Part shown: piece by piece, positions 52,563 through 61,329 of the stretch
How the letters are laid out: the number at the start of each line of letters is the position of its first letter
How positions within the stretch are numbered: the first letter of the stretch is position 1
Assembly: GCF_000949475.1 (NCBI RefSeq)
Contig: NZ_JRHC01000005.1
Span: 186,001 to 250,000, forward strand
Reading direction: 5' to 3'
Length of the DNA: 64,000 nt
From: Draconibacterium sediminis
GTDB taxonomy: Bacteria; Bacteroidota; Bacteroidia; Bacteroidales; Prolixibacteraceae
The notes under the pieces: model-generated
The model's input: only the letters and a program-made list of their open reading frames with translations
The model's database searches: none
Told to the model about the DNA's origin: nothing
Program-made: the position numbers and the translations under genes

Positions 52563-54206
52563 ATGAAAGTTGCACTGGCACAGTTAAATTATACCATCGG
52601 CGATTTTGAAGGAAACGCGTCGAAGATTATTGCAGAGATCAACCGCCTGAAACAAGCGAACGTTGATTTGGTTGTTTTTTCCGAATTGTCGGTAACGGGA
52701 TATTACCCGCACGATTTGCTGGAGAAAAAGGAGTTTATTGCAAAAGCCGATGATGCTGTTGCCGAAATAGCTAAACACTGCCAGGGAATTGCAGCTTTGG
52801 TTGGTGCGCCTCGAATAAACCAGCACGAGCGTGGTAAAACGCTTTTTAATTCGGCGCTGTTTCTGGCCGATGGAGAAATTAAAAGCAGCCACAACAAAAC
52901 GCTGCTGCCTACCTACGATATTTTTGATGAGTACCGCCACTTTGAGCCGAACCGTGAGTTTAGCCTGGTAGAATACAAAGGCGAAAAGATTGCCGTTACC
53001 ATTTGTGAAGACCTGTGGGACGAGCAACCAACGGCCAACGAATTTGGCAAAGACAAGCTTTACTCAATATCGCCAATGGAGGAACTGGCAAAGCTAAAAC
53101 CCGATTTTGTGGTCAACCTTTCGGCATCGCCATTTTCGTACAACCAGGAAGGCTGGCGCAAGAATGTATTGATAACAAAAGCAAAAAAATACGGCGTACC
53201 TATTTTGTATTGTAACCAGGTGGGTGCACAAACCGAGTTGGTTTTTGATGGCGGATCGGTGTACATTGATGCCAGCGGCGAGATTGTAAAAGAACTGAAA
53301 TATTTCGAGGAGGATTGCCTCGTTCTGGATACCACGTCGCTGGGCGAAAAAGCGCTGCAACCAAAAGTTGATTACATCGAAAAAATACACGATGCGTTGG
53401 TACTGGGTATCCGCGATTATTTTAAAAAGATGGGCTTTAAACAAGCTACGCTGGGTTTGTCGGGCGGAATTGATTCGGCAGTAACCGTTGTACTTGCCGT
53501 TCGTGCTTTGGGTGCCGAAAATGTACGCGTGTTGTTAATGCCATCAAAATATTCGTCGGACCATAGTGTAAACGATGCCCGCGAGCTGGCTGAAAATCTG
53601 GGAATTCGTTACGATGTGGTGAATATTCAGTCGGCAGTTGATCAGTTTGAATCGGCACTTTCTCCACTATTCGAAGGCCGCTCGCCCGATGTTACTGAAG
53701 AAAATATTCAGGCTCGTGCCCGCGGTATCTACATGATGGCAATTTCGAATAAATTTGGTCACATACTGTTAAACACCACAAACAAAAGCGAGTGTGCTGT
53801 TGGTTATGGTACACTCTACGGCGATATGAATGGCGGCCTGGCTGTGCTTGGCGATGTTTACAAACTGGATGTGTTTAAATTATCGCGGTTTATGAATAAA
53901 GACGGCGAGATAATTCCGGAGAATACCATTGTAAAACCACCATCAGCAGAGTTACGCCCTGATCAGAAAGATACCGATTCGTTGCCTGAATATGAAGATT
54001 TGGACACGATGCTTTTCAACTACATTGAGTTGAATAAATCGCCCAAAGAAATCGCTGCCTTGGGCTATGACGAGGCAGTGGTTCGAAGAGTGATAAGAAT
54101 GGTGAACATGAATGAATATAAACGTTTTCAGGCAGCTCCGATTTTAAGAGTAAGTTCAAAAGCTTTTGGCTTCGGACGAAAAATGCCGCTGGTTGCCCGT
54201 TACTAG
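52563..54206 (+). CDS. nadE: Glutamine-dependent NAD+ synthetase
   Basis: The 547-residue, two-domain enzyme has an N-terminal nitrilase-fold glutaminase (FSELSVTGYYPHDLL with the Glu, HNKTLLPTYDIFDEYRHF with the Lys, VTICEDLWDE with the Cys) and a C-terminal ammonia-dependent synthetase (TLGLSGGIDSAVTVVLAVRA P-loop, TTNKSECAVGYGTLYGD). It makes NAD+ from deamido-NAD+ with glutamine as the nitrogen source. It is divergent from gldB across 138 bases. Confidence 0.97.
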   Translation: MKVALAQLNYTIGDFEGNASKIIAEINRLKQANVDLVVFSELSVTGYYPHDLLEKKEFIAKADDAVAEIAKHCQGIAALVGAPRINQHERGKTLFNSALFLADGEIKSSHNKTLLPTYDIFDEYRHFEPNREFSLVEYKGEKIAVTICEDLWDEQPTANEFGKDKLYSISPMEELAKLKPDFVVNLSASPFSYNQEGWRKNVLITKAKKYGVPILYCNQVGAQTELVFDGGSVYIDASGEIVKELKYFEEDCLVLDTTSLGEKALQPKVDYIEKIHDALVLGIRDYFKKMGFKQATLGLSGGIDSAVTVVLAVRALGAENVRVLLMPSKYSSDHSVNDARELAENLGIRYDVVNIQSAVDQFESALSPLFEGRSPDVTEENIQARARGIYMMAISNKFGHILLNTTNKSECAVGYGTLYGDMNGGLAVLGDVYKLDVFKLSRFMNKDGEIIPENTIVKPPSAELRPDQKDTDSLPEYEDLDTMLFNYIELNKSPKEIAALGYDEAVVRRVIRMVNMNEYKRFQAAPILRVSSKAFGFGRKMPLVARY

Positions 54207-54311
54207 CCATGTGAATTTTTTATCAACCGTTTTCAGCCCAATTGTTGATGATATTATTCCGTTTTGAGGTAAAATAAACGTTAAAAAAGAATCAATTTTA
54301 ACAATTTTTTT

Positions 54312-54319
54312 TAGCTTTG
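54312..54319 (+). promoter_or_regulatory. Putative -7 element of the Crp-like gene
   Basis: TAGCTTTG matches TAnnTTTG, 26 nt before the ATG. The upstream T-rich region lacks a clear TTTG at the right distance. Confidence 0.35.
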
Positions 54320-54345
54320 ATGCTGTAAAACATACAGACGGGTAT

Positions 54346-55047
54346 ATGTTAAATTCAGATATTGGACTTCGAGACCTGGTTGACAATCAGAAATCAATTT
54401 TTTACTTGTTGGGGCAGGAAGATAAAGACGACTTGCAACACCATATTTCTCTTTCGCAGTACAAAAAGAATGAATTTATTTACAAAGAAGGAGATAAGCC
54501 GAATGGATTTTTGGTTTTGATTGATGGAAAGGTTAAGATTTTTAAAGAAGGCGTTGGTGGAAGAGAGCAGATTATTCGCATGACAAAACCACTTGGACTG
54601 ATTGGTTACCGCGCTTTGCTTGCCGAGGAAACACATAACGGTTCGGCGGTAACTCTTGAAGAGTCGCTCGTTTGTACCATTGATCCCGACTTTATTTTTG
54701 AACGTGCCTTAAAAAATCCTGATTTTTCATTTAAGATTATCAGTAAACTTTCGAAAGAACTGGGTTTCTCCAATGCCCGAACTGTAACTTTAACACAAAA
54801 ACATATTCGTGGTCGTTTGGCCGAATCATTGATTTTGCTGAAAGATAAATACGGTTTTGAAAACGACGGTACAACATTAAAAGCATTCTTGTCGCGCGAG
54901 GATATTGCCAACCTTTCGAATATGACCACATCAAATGCGATTCGTACTTTATCAACTTTTGCCAACGAAAAAGTAATTGCTATCGATGGCAGAAAAATTC
55001 GGATTTTGGATACCACCCGCCTGGAGCGCATCAGTAAATTAGGTTAA
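54346..55047 (+). CDS. Crp/Fnr family transcriptional regulator
   Basis: The 233-residue protein has an N-terminal cyclic-nucleotide-binding-like domain (YKEGDKPNGFLVLIDGKVKIF, LIGYRALLAEETHNGSAVTLE) and a C-terminal winged helix (FLSREDIANLSNMTTSNAIRTLSTFANEKVI). No Fnr cysteine cluster is present, and the cAMP-site RS pair is not evident, so the ligand is unknown. It is followed by its own terminator. Confidence 0.94.
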   Translation: MLNSDIGLRDLVDNQKSIFYLLGQEDKDDLQHHISLSQYKKNEFIYKEGDKPNGFLVLIDGKVKIFKEGVGGREQIIRMTKPLGLIGYRALLAEETHNGSAVTLEESLVCTIDPDFIFERALKNPDFSFKIISKLSKELGFSNARTVTLTQKHIRGRLAESLILLKDKYGFENDGTTLKAFLSREDIANLSNMTTSNAIRTLSTFANEKVIAIDGRKIRILDTTRLERISKLG

Positions 55048-55069
55048 TAGTTTTTATAAAAATATTGCG

Positions 55070-55102
55070 AGTGCCACTTGAGAAATCAGGTGGCATTTTT
55101 TA
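55070..55102 (+). terminator. Terminator after the Crp-like gene
   Basis: The TGCCACTTGA/TCAGGTGGCA stem has a GAAA tetraloop and a T run reaching the stop of the convergent murF-alr gene. Confidence 0.85.
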
Positions 55103-57568
55103 TTCCTGTAAATACACCCGTTTCACGCGTTGCGAGATTCCTGTTAAAATCTCATAAGGAATAGTTTCAAGTAGCTGGGCCACCTTTGAAATGGAAATAT
55201 TTGGCCCAAAAATTTCAACCTTGTCGCCCGGATTAACTTCCAGGTTGGTAATGTCGAGCATCAGCATGTCCATGCAGATATTTCCGATTATTCTTGCTTC
55301 TTGTCCGTTAACAAAAGCACTGCCTAGACCGTTGCCCAGTCGGCGGTTTATGCCATCAGCATAACCCATTGGAACGACGGCTACCCGGCTTTGTTGCTTA
55401 ATTTTCCCATTTCGGTTGTACCCAACAGTTTCGTTTGTGTTTACGGTTTTAACCTGCGAAACAGTGGTTTTCAGGGTACTGATTTGCTGTAACGCTAATC
55501 CGGTTTGTGAAATGCCGTAAAGGCCAATTCCCAGTCGTACCATATTCATTTGATGCTGTGGGAAACGTTCAATACCGGCTGAGTTTAAAATGTGCTTGTC
55601 GATTTTGTATGGAAAACTATTCTCAATTAAGGCTGATAAATCTGCAAATCGTTTGAACTGTTCCTGGGTAAAATCATCAAGTTCCGGTTCGTCACTTCCG
55701 GCAAGGTGTGAGAAAACAGAACTGACTTTTAGGTGCTTATTGTTTTTAATAAATGTAATTACTTCTTCAACTTCTTTTTCCGTTTTCAGACCGAGACGGT
55801 TCATGCCTGTGTCGATTTTTATGTGAATGGGGAAGTTGCTTAAACCAAATTCTTCCAAAGCCTTTACAAACTCTTGTAATAATTGGAAGCTGTAGATATT
55901 TGGTTCCAGGTTAAAATCAATAATATTCTGAAAACTGTCGTGTTCGGGATTCATTACCACAATTGGAATTGTGATGCCTGCATTTCGCAGTTGAACACCT
56001 TCGTCGGCAACAGCCACAGCCAGGTAATCTACATTTTGGTGCTGCAAAAGCTGCGCAATTTCCACATCGCCGCTGCCATACGAAAAAGCTTTTACCATTA
56101 CCATTATTTTGGTTTCTGCACGCAATAACTTTCTGAAAGTGTTAAGATTATGCACCAACGCATTCAGGTTTATTTCAAGCACCGTTTGATGTGCTTTCTG
56201 TTGAAGTAGCGCTGATATTTTCTCCAGCTCAAATTGTCGTGCACCTTTTAATAAAATTGCCGACGAGGAATAATTGCTTCGTACAAAGCGTTTTTCAAAC
56301 TCACTGCGACCGGTATAAAACTCGCTTTCCAGCTGAAAGATATGCTGGTGTTGGTAAAGATCTTTTCCAATTCCGGTGAGTTTGTTAATTCCCCACACCT
56401 GTAAAAGCTGGTTTACCTTCGAATAAAGTTCTGTCGTTTCAATACCTGTTTGCTGAATATCAGATAAAATTACATGCTTAAACAAATGGCTTTTTGCTGC
56501 TTGTTGTTTTAGTACCGACAGCGCAATACTCAGCGAATTCAAATCCGAATTGTAATAGTCGTTAATCAGCAAACAATTGTTTATTCCCTGTTTAATTTCG
56601 AGGCGCATTGCCACCGGTTGCAGCTTACTGAATTGCGTTAGAAAATCTTTTGGATCTTTCTCCAATGCAATTAGCGTAGCAAAACAATGGCAGGCATTTT
56701 CAAGTGCCGAATCATCAGTGAATGGAATTGAAAATGAATAGTGATCATTTTTAAGAATTGCTTCAACTTCAGTACTAGCCGATTTTATTTTGCTTTTAAA
56801 CTGAATAGCTGCGTTATTGTTCTCCAACGTCCAGTTTATGGGATCAATATTATTTTGCGAACAAAACGCTGCGATGTTTTTTGAGTAGAAGCGATCAGAC
56901 TGAAATACCAGTTTTTTTGCGCCTGCAAACAGTTTTAATTTCTCGAGTAGTTTCTCCTCCAGCGAGTGAAAATTTTCCTGGTGAGCATCACCAATGTTGG
57001 TCAATATTCCAATGTCAGGCCGAACGATTGGAGCCAGTTTTTGCATTTCACCGGGCTCCGAGATTCCTGATTCTAAAATTGCAAGATCGTATTGCTCATC
57101 AATTAACAATGTCGACAAGGGTACACCCACCTGTGAGTTGTAGCTTTTCGGGCTTCGTATAATCTTCAGTTCAGCCGCAAGCAGATCGTAGAGCCATTCT
57201 TTTATAATAGTTTTCCCATTGCTACCGGTAATTCCAATAACGGGCTGTGAAAACCGGCTGCGGTTATAAGCCGCGAGTTGCTGAAGTGCAAAAACCGTGT
57301 CCTTTACCAGGATGTAACCGGCTTTGTCGTCAATAAAATTTTTGTCGGAAACGATAAATAGCAGTACGCCTTTTTTACGAAGTTGGGCGATGTAATTATG
57401 TCCGTTAAAAACGGGACCAGACAAGGCAAAAAAAGCAACGTTCGTTCCGCCGAAAAAAGTCCGGCTGTCGGTAATAATTTCTGAAACAGTAAAATCCTGA
57501 AACGATGAGGAAGCGAAAAACTCACCATTTACTACGGCGCTTATTTGTTTAGCCGTCAGGTTGATCAT
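55100..57568 (-). CDS. MurF-alanine racemase fusion
   Basis: This 822-residue bifunctional protein of the Bacteroidota type has an N-terminal UDP-MurNAc-tripeptide:D-Ala-D-Ala ligase (about residues 1-450; ATP loop GITGSNGKTIIKEW, LESGISEPGEMQKL, NIGDAHQENFHS) and a C-terminal alanine racemase (about residues 455-822; PLP lysine in VMVKAFSYGSGDVE, catalytic Tyr region NETVGYNRNGKI, GYADGINRRLGNG). The domains supply D-Ala and add D-Ala-D-Ala to the muropeptide. The Mur lysine/carbamate region is rather divergent, so some members may have only the racemase active. The ATG overlaps the tdk stop. Confidence 0.95.
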   Translation of the reverse strand: MINLTAKQISAVVNGEFFASSSFQDFTVSEIITDSRTFFGGTNVAFFALSGPVFNGHNYIAQLRKKGVLLFIVSDKNFIDDKAGYILVKDTVFALQQLAAYNRSRFSQPVIGITGSNGKTIIKEWLYDLLAAELKIIRSPKSYNSQVGVPLSTLLIDEQYDLAILESGISEPGEMQKLAPIVRPDIGILTNIGDAHQENFHSLEEKLLEKLKLFAGAKKLVFQSDRFYSKNIAAFCSQNNIDPINWTLENNNAAIQFKSKIKSASTEVEAILKNDHYSFSIPFTDDSALENACHCFATLIALEKDPKDFLTQFSKLQPVAMRLEIKQGINNCLLINDYYNSDLNSLSIALSVLKQQAAKSHLFKHVILSDIQQTGIETTELYSKVNQLLQVWGINKLTGIGKDLYQHQHIFQLESEFYTGRSEFEKRFVRSNYSSSAILLKGARQFELEKISALLQQKAHQTVLEINLNALVHNLNTFRKLLRAETKIMVMVKAFSYGSGDVEIAQLLQHQNVDYLAVAVADEGVQLRNAGITIPIVVMNPEHDSFQNIIDFNLEPNIYSFQLLQEFVKALEEFGLSNFPIHIKIDTGMNRLGLKTEKEVEEVITFIKNNKHLKVSSVFSHLAGSDEPELDDFTQEQFKRFADLSALIENSFPYKIDKHILNSAGIERFPQHQMNMVRLGIGLYGISQTGLALQQISTLKTTVSQVKTVNTNETVGYNRNGKIKQQSRVAVVPMGYADGINRRLGNGLGSAFVNGQEARIIGNICMDMLMLDITNLEVNPGDKVEIFGPNISISKVAQLLETIPYEILTGISQRVKRVYLQE

Positions 57569-58146
57569 TATTCCTTATGTGCTTTGTTGTAACAGCGTCG
57601 GCAGAGTGGTTCGTAAATATCTTTTTCGCCCAGCAGAACCACTTGCTCTTTTTCCGAAAGGCGATGAGAGAATTGTGCGATGCTTCCGCACCGAACACAA
57701 ATAGCATGTACTTTGGTAATGTAATCGGCAACGGCCATCAGTCCTGGAATCGGACCAAAAGGTTCGCCTTTAAAATCCATGTCCAGACCGGCCACAATTA
57801 CGCGAATACCCATATTGGCCAGCTGGGTTACTACATTTATCAGGCCCTTGTCAAAAAACTGGGCTTCGTCAATTCCAATTACATCAACATCTCCGGCCAG
57901 CAGTAAAATGTTCGCTGAGTTTTCAACCGGAGTTGAGTGGATTGCATTTTCATCGTGCGAAACCACCTCCGTTCCCGAGTAACGAACATCAACCATCGGC
58001 TTGAAAATCTCCACCTTTTGTTTGGCAATTTTAGCACGTTTCAGCCGCCTTATCAATTCTTCCGTCTTTCCCGAAAACATCGATCCGGCGACAACTTCAA
58101 TGGTGCCAACTTTTTTATGGCTGTTTATATCTCTTTCAATAAACAT
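57568..58146 (-). CDS. tdk: Thymidine kinase
   Basis: The 192-residue type II thymidine kinase has the P-loop [39 protein letters not shown], and zinc cysteines in [14 protein letters not shown] and [11 protein letters not shown]. It salvages thymidine to dTMP. Its stop overlaps the start of the MurF-Alr gene by one base, so translation may be coupled. Confidence 0.97.
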   Translation of the reverse strand: MFIERDINSHKKVGTIEVVAGSMFSGKTEELIRRLKRAKIAKQKVEIFKPMVDVRYSGTEVVSHDENAIHSTPVENSANILLLAGDVDVIGIDEAQFFDKGLINVVTQLANMGIRVIVAGLDMDFKGEPFGPIPGLMAVADYITKVHAICVRCGSIAQFSHRLSEKEQVVLLGEKDIYEPLCRRCYNKAHKE

Positions 58147-58281
58147 TTAACGTTACTCTTTTTGGTAATACTATTACAGGGTATTTTTATTTACTACTTT
58201 TACAAAAATAAAATTTACAGGCTTGTTTGGGCACTGTAAAGCTCGATTAATTTACCAACATCGCGTTAAAAGCTTGGATGA

Positions 58282-59205
58282 ATGGACAATAATAAGTTAT
58301 TTAAATTTCTGCTAAAAGATATTTCGGAGATAGAAGAATTGTTTGCAGAAAAAGGTGCCGAAGGATTCGATGAACTGGAAATCGAATTTATCCGCACACG
58401 TTTCAATGGAGCAAAACACATTATTCAGCTGTTAGGCGGAAAAGATGTACCGTCGCAAAAAACGATAGTAACAGGTCCTGCTGCAACGAAAGTTGTGACA
58501 GAGGCAGAAACTGTGAACGCCAATAATTCAGTACAGTCACAAGCTCGGCTCTCCGAGGAAGAAAAGGAGAGTTTAGCTGCTTTGTCGGACTTTGAAGAGG
58601 AGTTAAAGCAGGAAGAAAGTAAGCCGGAAACAGTAGTACAAGAAGAGGAAATTAATTCGCCAGAAGCAGAACCTGAAGAGGACGAACAAAAATCAGTTGA
58701 AGAAGAGGAAACGGTTGTAGCTGAAGAAGTGGAAGAGCAGGAAAGTGTTACTACTGAAGTTGAAGAAGAAACTTCGGAGGAAGAAACAATAGCTGAGGAA
58801 ATAGCTGAAGAGCCTGTAAGCGAAAAAGAGCCGCATCAGAAAAACGAGCCGGAAGATGAGCCCGAACCTGTTGTGATTAGTAACAGAATTGGCGACCGTG
58901 TTATTTCCGAAAAATCGGTTAACGATTTGCTTAGCGGAAATGGTGATAAAAAGCTGGAATATAAAATATCAAACAGTCCGGTAAAAAGTATACAGGCTGC
59001 TATCGGTATAAACGACCGCTACCAATATATTCGGGAGCTGTTTAGCGGCAACGCCGAAACCTTTGCAAAAACGGTTGTTGATCTCGATAATTTGGGTAAT
59101 ATTCAGGAGGCAGTGGCTTATCTGCAGGAGAACTTTAAATGGAAAAAGAACGAAACCAGCCTGAAATTTGTAAACCTTGTAAAGCGCCGGTTCCCCAATG
59201 GATAA
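58282..59205 (+). CDS. Acidic, Glu-rich cytoplasmic protein of unknown function
   Basis: The 307-residue protein has three parts: an N-terminal helical segment (residues 1-50), a very acidic low-complexity stretch (about 90-200, runs of E and V) that is probably disordered, and a conserved C-terminal domain (about 205-307: EKSVNDLLSG, SPVKSIQAAIGINDRYQYIREL, NIQEAVAYLQENFKWK). The C-terminal domain resembles one seen in many Bacteroidota hypothetical proteins. There is no signal or membrane helix. The rsmI start overlaps its end by eight bases, so translation is likely coupled. The function is unknown. Confidence 0.85.
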   Translation: MDNNKLFKFLLKDISEIEELFAEKGAEGFDELEIEFIRTRFNGAKHIIQLLGGKDVPSQKTIVTGPAATKVVTEAETVNANNSVQSQARLSEEEKESLAALSDFEEELKQEESKPETVVQEEEINSPEAEPEEDEQKSVEEEETVVAEEVEEQESVTTEVEEETSEEETIAEEIAEEPVSEKEPHQKNEPEDEPEPVVISNRIGDRVISEKSVNDLLSGNGDKKLEYKISNSPVKSIQAAIGINDRYQYIRELFSGNAETFAKTVVDLDNLGNIQEAVAYLQENFKWKKNETSLKFVNLVKRRFPNG

Positions 59206-59881
59206 CGAAGCAAAATTAATACTCGTTCCAACGCCCATTGGAAATCTGCAGGATATCACGCTGCGGGCAGTTGAAGTTTTAAAAGCCGCCGATATTATTT
59301 TGGCGGAAGATACACGTGTGTCGTCAAAACTTTTAAAACACCTTGAGATAGATAAGAAACTGGTTGCACATCATAAGTTTAACGAACATAAAACCACGGG
59401 GGCAATCGTTTCAAAAATTGAGCAGGGAAATACGGTCGCGCTAATTTCGGATGCCGGTACACCTGCCATCTCGGATCCCGGTTTTTTATTGGTACGGGCT
59501 TGCGTGGAGAAAAACGTGAAAGTGGAATGTTTACCCGGAGCAACGGCATTAATTCCGGCTTTGGCGGTTTCGGGTTTGCCAACCGATAAATTTGTTTTCG
59601 AAGGATTTTTGCCTCAGAAAAAAGGCCGTCAAACTCGTTTGAAAATTCTGGCCGAAGAGCCGCGGACCATTGTTCTTTACGAATCGCCTTACCGGTTGGT
59701 AAAAGCGCTTGGGCAGTTTGCCGAATTTTTTGGCCCCGAACGAAAAGCCTGCGTCTGCCGCGAGCTAAGTAAAATGTTCGAGGAAGTGAACCGTGGGACT
59801 GTAACTGAGCTGCAAGAATACTACACGGAGCATCCTCCCAAAGGCGAAATAGTGATTGTTGTTGAAGGGAAACAAAATTGA
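59198..59881 (+). CDS. rsmI: 16S rRNA (cytidine1402-2'-O)-methyltransferase
   Basis: The 227-residue tetrapyrrole-methylase-fold enzyme RsmI has LVPTPIGNLQDITLRAVEVL, AEDTRVSSKLLKHL, LISDAGTPAISDPGFLLVRA, LPGATALIPALAVSGLP and FEGFLPQKKGRQTRL. Its start lies inside the end of the acidic-protein gene. Confidence 0.96.
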   Translation: MDNEAKLILVPTPIGNLQDITLRAVEVLKAADIILAEDTRVSSKLLKHLEIDKKLVAHHKFNEHKTTGAIVSKIEQGNTVALISDAGTPAISDPGFLLVRACVEKNVKVECLPGATALIPALAVSGLPTDKFVFEGFLPQKKGRQTRLKILAEEPRTIVLYESPYRLVKALGQFAEFFGPERKACVCRELSKMFEEVNRGTVTELQEYYTEHPPKGEIVIVVEGKQN

Positions 59882-59916
59882 CAAATCCTTCACATAAATT
59901 ACCTTGAACAATAGCG

Positions 59917-60618
59917 ATGAGGAAAAAATACACGCATCTTTTTTTTGACCTTGACAATACTTTGTGGGATTTTAAAACCAACTCCAGATGTGCTATGCTG
60001 AAGACTTATGAGTTGCTTAAGTTGGATAAGGGTAGCGTGAAATTTGATGTGTTTTTTGATGAGTACTGTCGTAATAATGATGAACTTTGGTTGGCTTATC
60101 GCAGAAAAGAGGTAACAAAAAAGGAACTTACCCGGCAGCGTTTCCAGTTGACTTTCGATTCATTAGATATAGATACGATTGATGCGTTAGTGATGAACGA
60201 CATGTATTTAAAGGAAATGCCCAAACACTCGCATCTGATTGACGGAGCAAGGGAAGTTCTTGATTATGCAAGGTCAAAAGGCTATCGTTTATTTATAATA
60301 ACCAATGGTTTTAAAGAGGTTCAGCACGAGAAGTTAAAACAAGCAGGACTTCAAAACTATTTCGAAAAAGTATTTATTTCAGAAGAAATAAAAATACCAA
60401 AACCCGGTCGGGGAATATTTGAACACGCAATTAAATCATCCAATGCCAAAAAGAAAAACAGTTTAATGATTGGCGATGATTGGGAAGTTGATATATGCGG
60501 AGCGGCTAACTTTGGTATTAATGCTGTTTATTTTAATCGTTTACAACAGCCATTAAATAATTTGACTGGTGATGTTACAATTATCGGTTCACTGAAGGAA
60601 TTATTTTTGGTAGTGTAA
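59917..60618 (+). CDS. YjjG-like pyrimidine 5'-nucleotidase (HAD family)
   Basis: The 233-residue HAD phosphatase has the DxD motif FFDLDNTLWDF, IITNGFKEVQHEKLKQAG, the KPGRGIFEHA lysine segment and MIGDDWEVDICGAANFGI. YjjG enzymes remove phosphate from non-canonical pyrimidine nucleotides. The ATG is 35 bases after rsmI. Codon use is more AT-rich than in the neighbours. Confidence 0.92.
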   Translation: MRKKYTHLFFDLDNTLWDFKTNSRCAMLKTYELLKLDKGSVKFDVFFDEYCRNNDELWLAYRRKEVTKKELTRQRFQLTFDSLDIDTIDALVMNDMYLKEMPKHSHLIDGAREVLDYARSKGYRLFIITNGFKEVQHEKLKQAGLQNYFEKVFISEEIKIPKPGRGIFEHAIKSSNAKKKNSLMIGDDWEVDICGAANFGINAVYFNRLQQPLNNLTGDVTIIGSLKELFLVV

Positions 60619-61329
60619 TCCTGCTTCTCCTTTCCCTCAACAACTTATGTTTTCTGTTTGATCAATCTCTGCTGTCGAGAATATGGTAGATTAGCAAAAT
60701 CACTTCATTATTGATCATTCATCATTTCTCCTTTTCTTGATAATAATACTCTGTTTTATTCTAAAAGGTATTATTTGTTGGTGAATTATGGAAATATGAC
60801 AGTATTGGCTGTGTTTTCTGTGAAAATATGTCAGGCAAAATGGTTTTCTGTTAACATTAATTTAATGTGATGCAGTATGTATATGTAGTTTTTACAAAAA
60901 GCTAGAAATGAATGATTTGAGCTTTGCAGTTTTTTATTTTCTGTCAAATTGTTGTTATTAATTGTGTCAAAAAGAAATAAAACAAGCCAAAAAGAGGCCT
61001 TGTGTATGCCGGAAAGGAATAAAAAATAGATATTTGAGTGATTTAAATTAAGAGTTGGAAGTGAAAGTTTTCTGTTGATTTAAAATTTCACAGGAACAAA
61101 TTTGGGGGAATTTGATTTTCATTTTCAAAAACGAAAAATATCAAAACGCTGTTTAATTAATGCTTAAAATGTTTTTATCAGGGGAGGTTACATCCTATAC
61201 ACTTAACGAAAGAAAAATTATTTCAATTACGCACGGGCTAAATGGTAGACCCTTTAGCCTGTGTGGTATTGAAGTAGTATTCAAAGAGTTTCAAATCTAG
61301 TTTTTAATATTAATCTAAAATTGTTTTCT
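60619..61329. other. Long AT-rich leader upstream of the SusC-like gene
   Basis: These 711 bases contain no gene longer than a few dozen codons and have a very high AT content. The only structured part seen is the inverted repeat at 61231-61264. A promoter is expected, but none could be singled out. No anti-sigma or hybrid two-component regulator of the usual SusC-linked type lies in the window. Confidence 0.5.
61231..61264 (+). promoter_or_regulatory. Hairpin in the 5' leader of the SusC-like gene
   Basis: A GGGCTAAA/TTTAGCC inverted repeat, extended by CAC/GTG, lies 66 bases before the SusC ATG with a TGGTAGACCC loop. Without a T run it is not a classical terminator. It might be an mRNA leader structure or an sRNA target. 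Confidence 0.4.
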
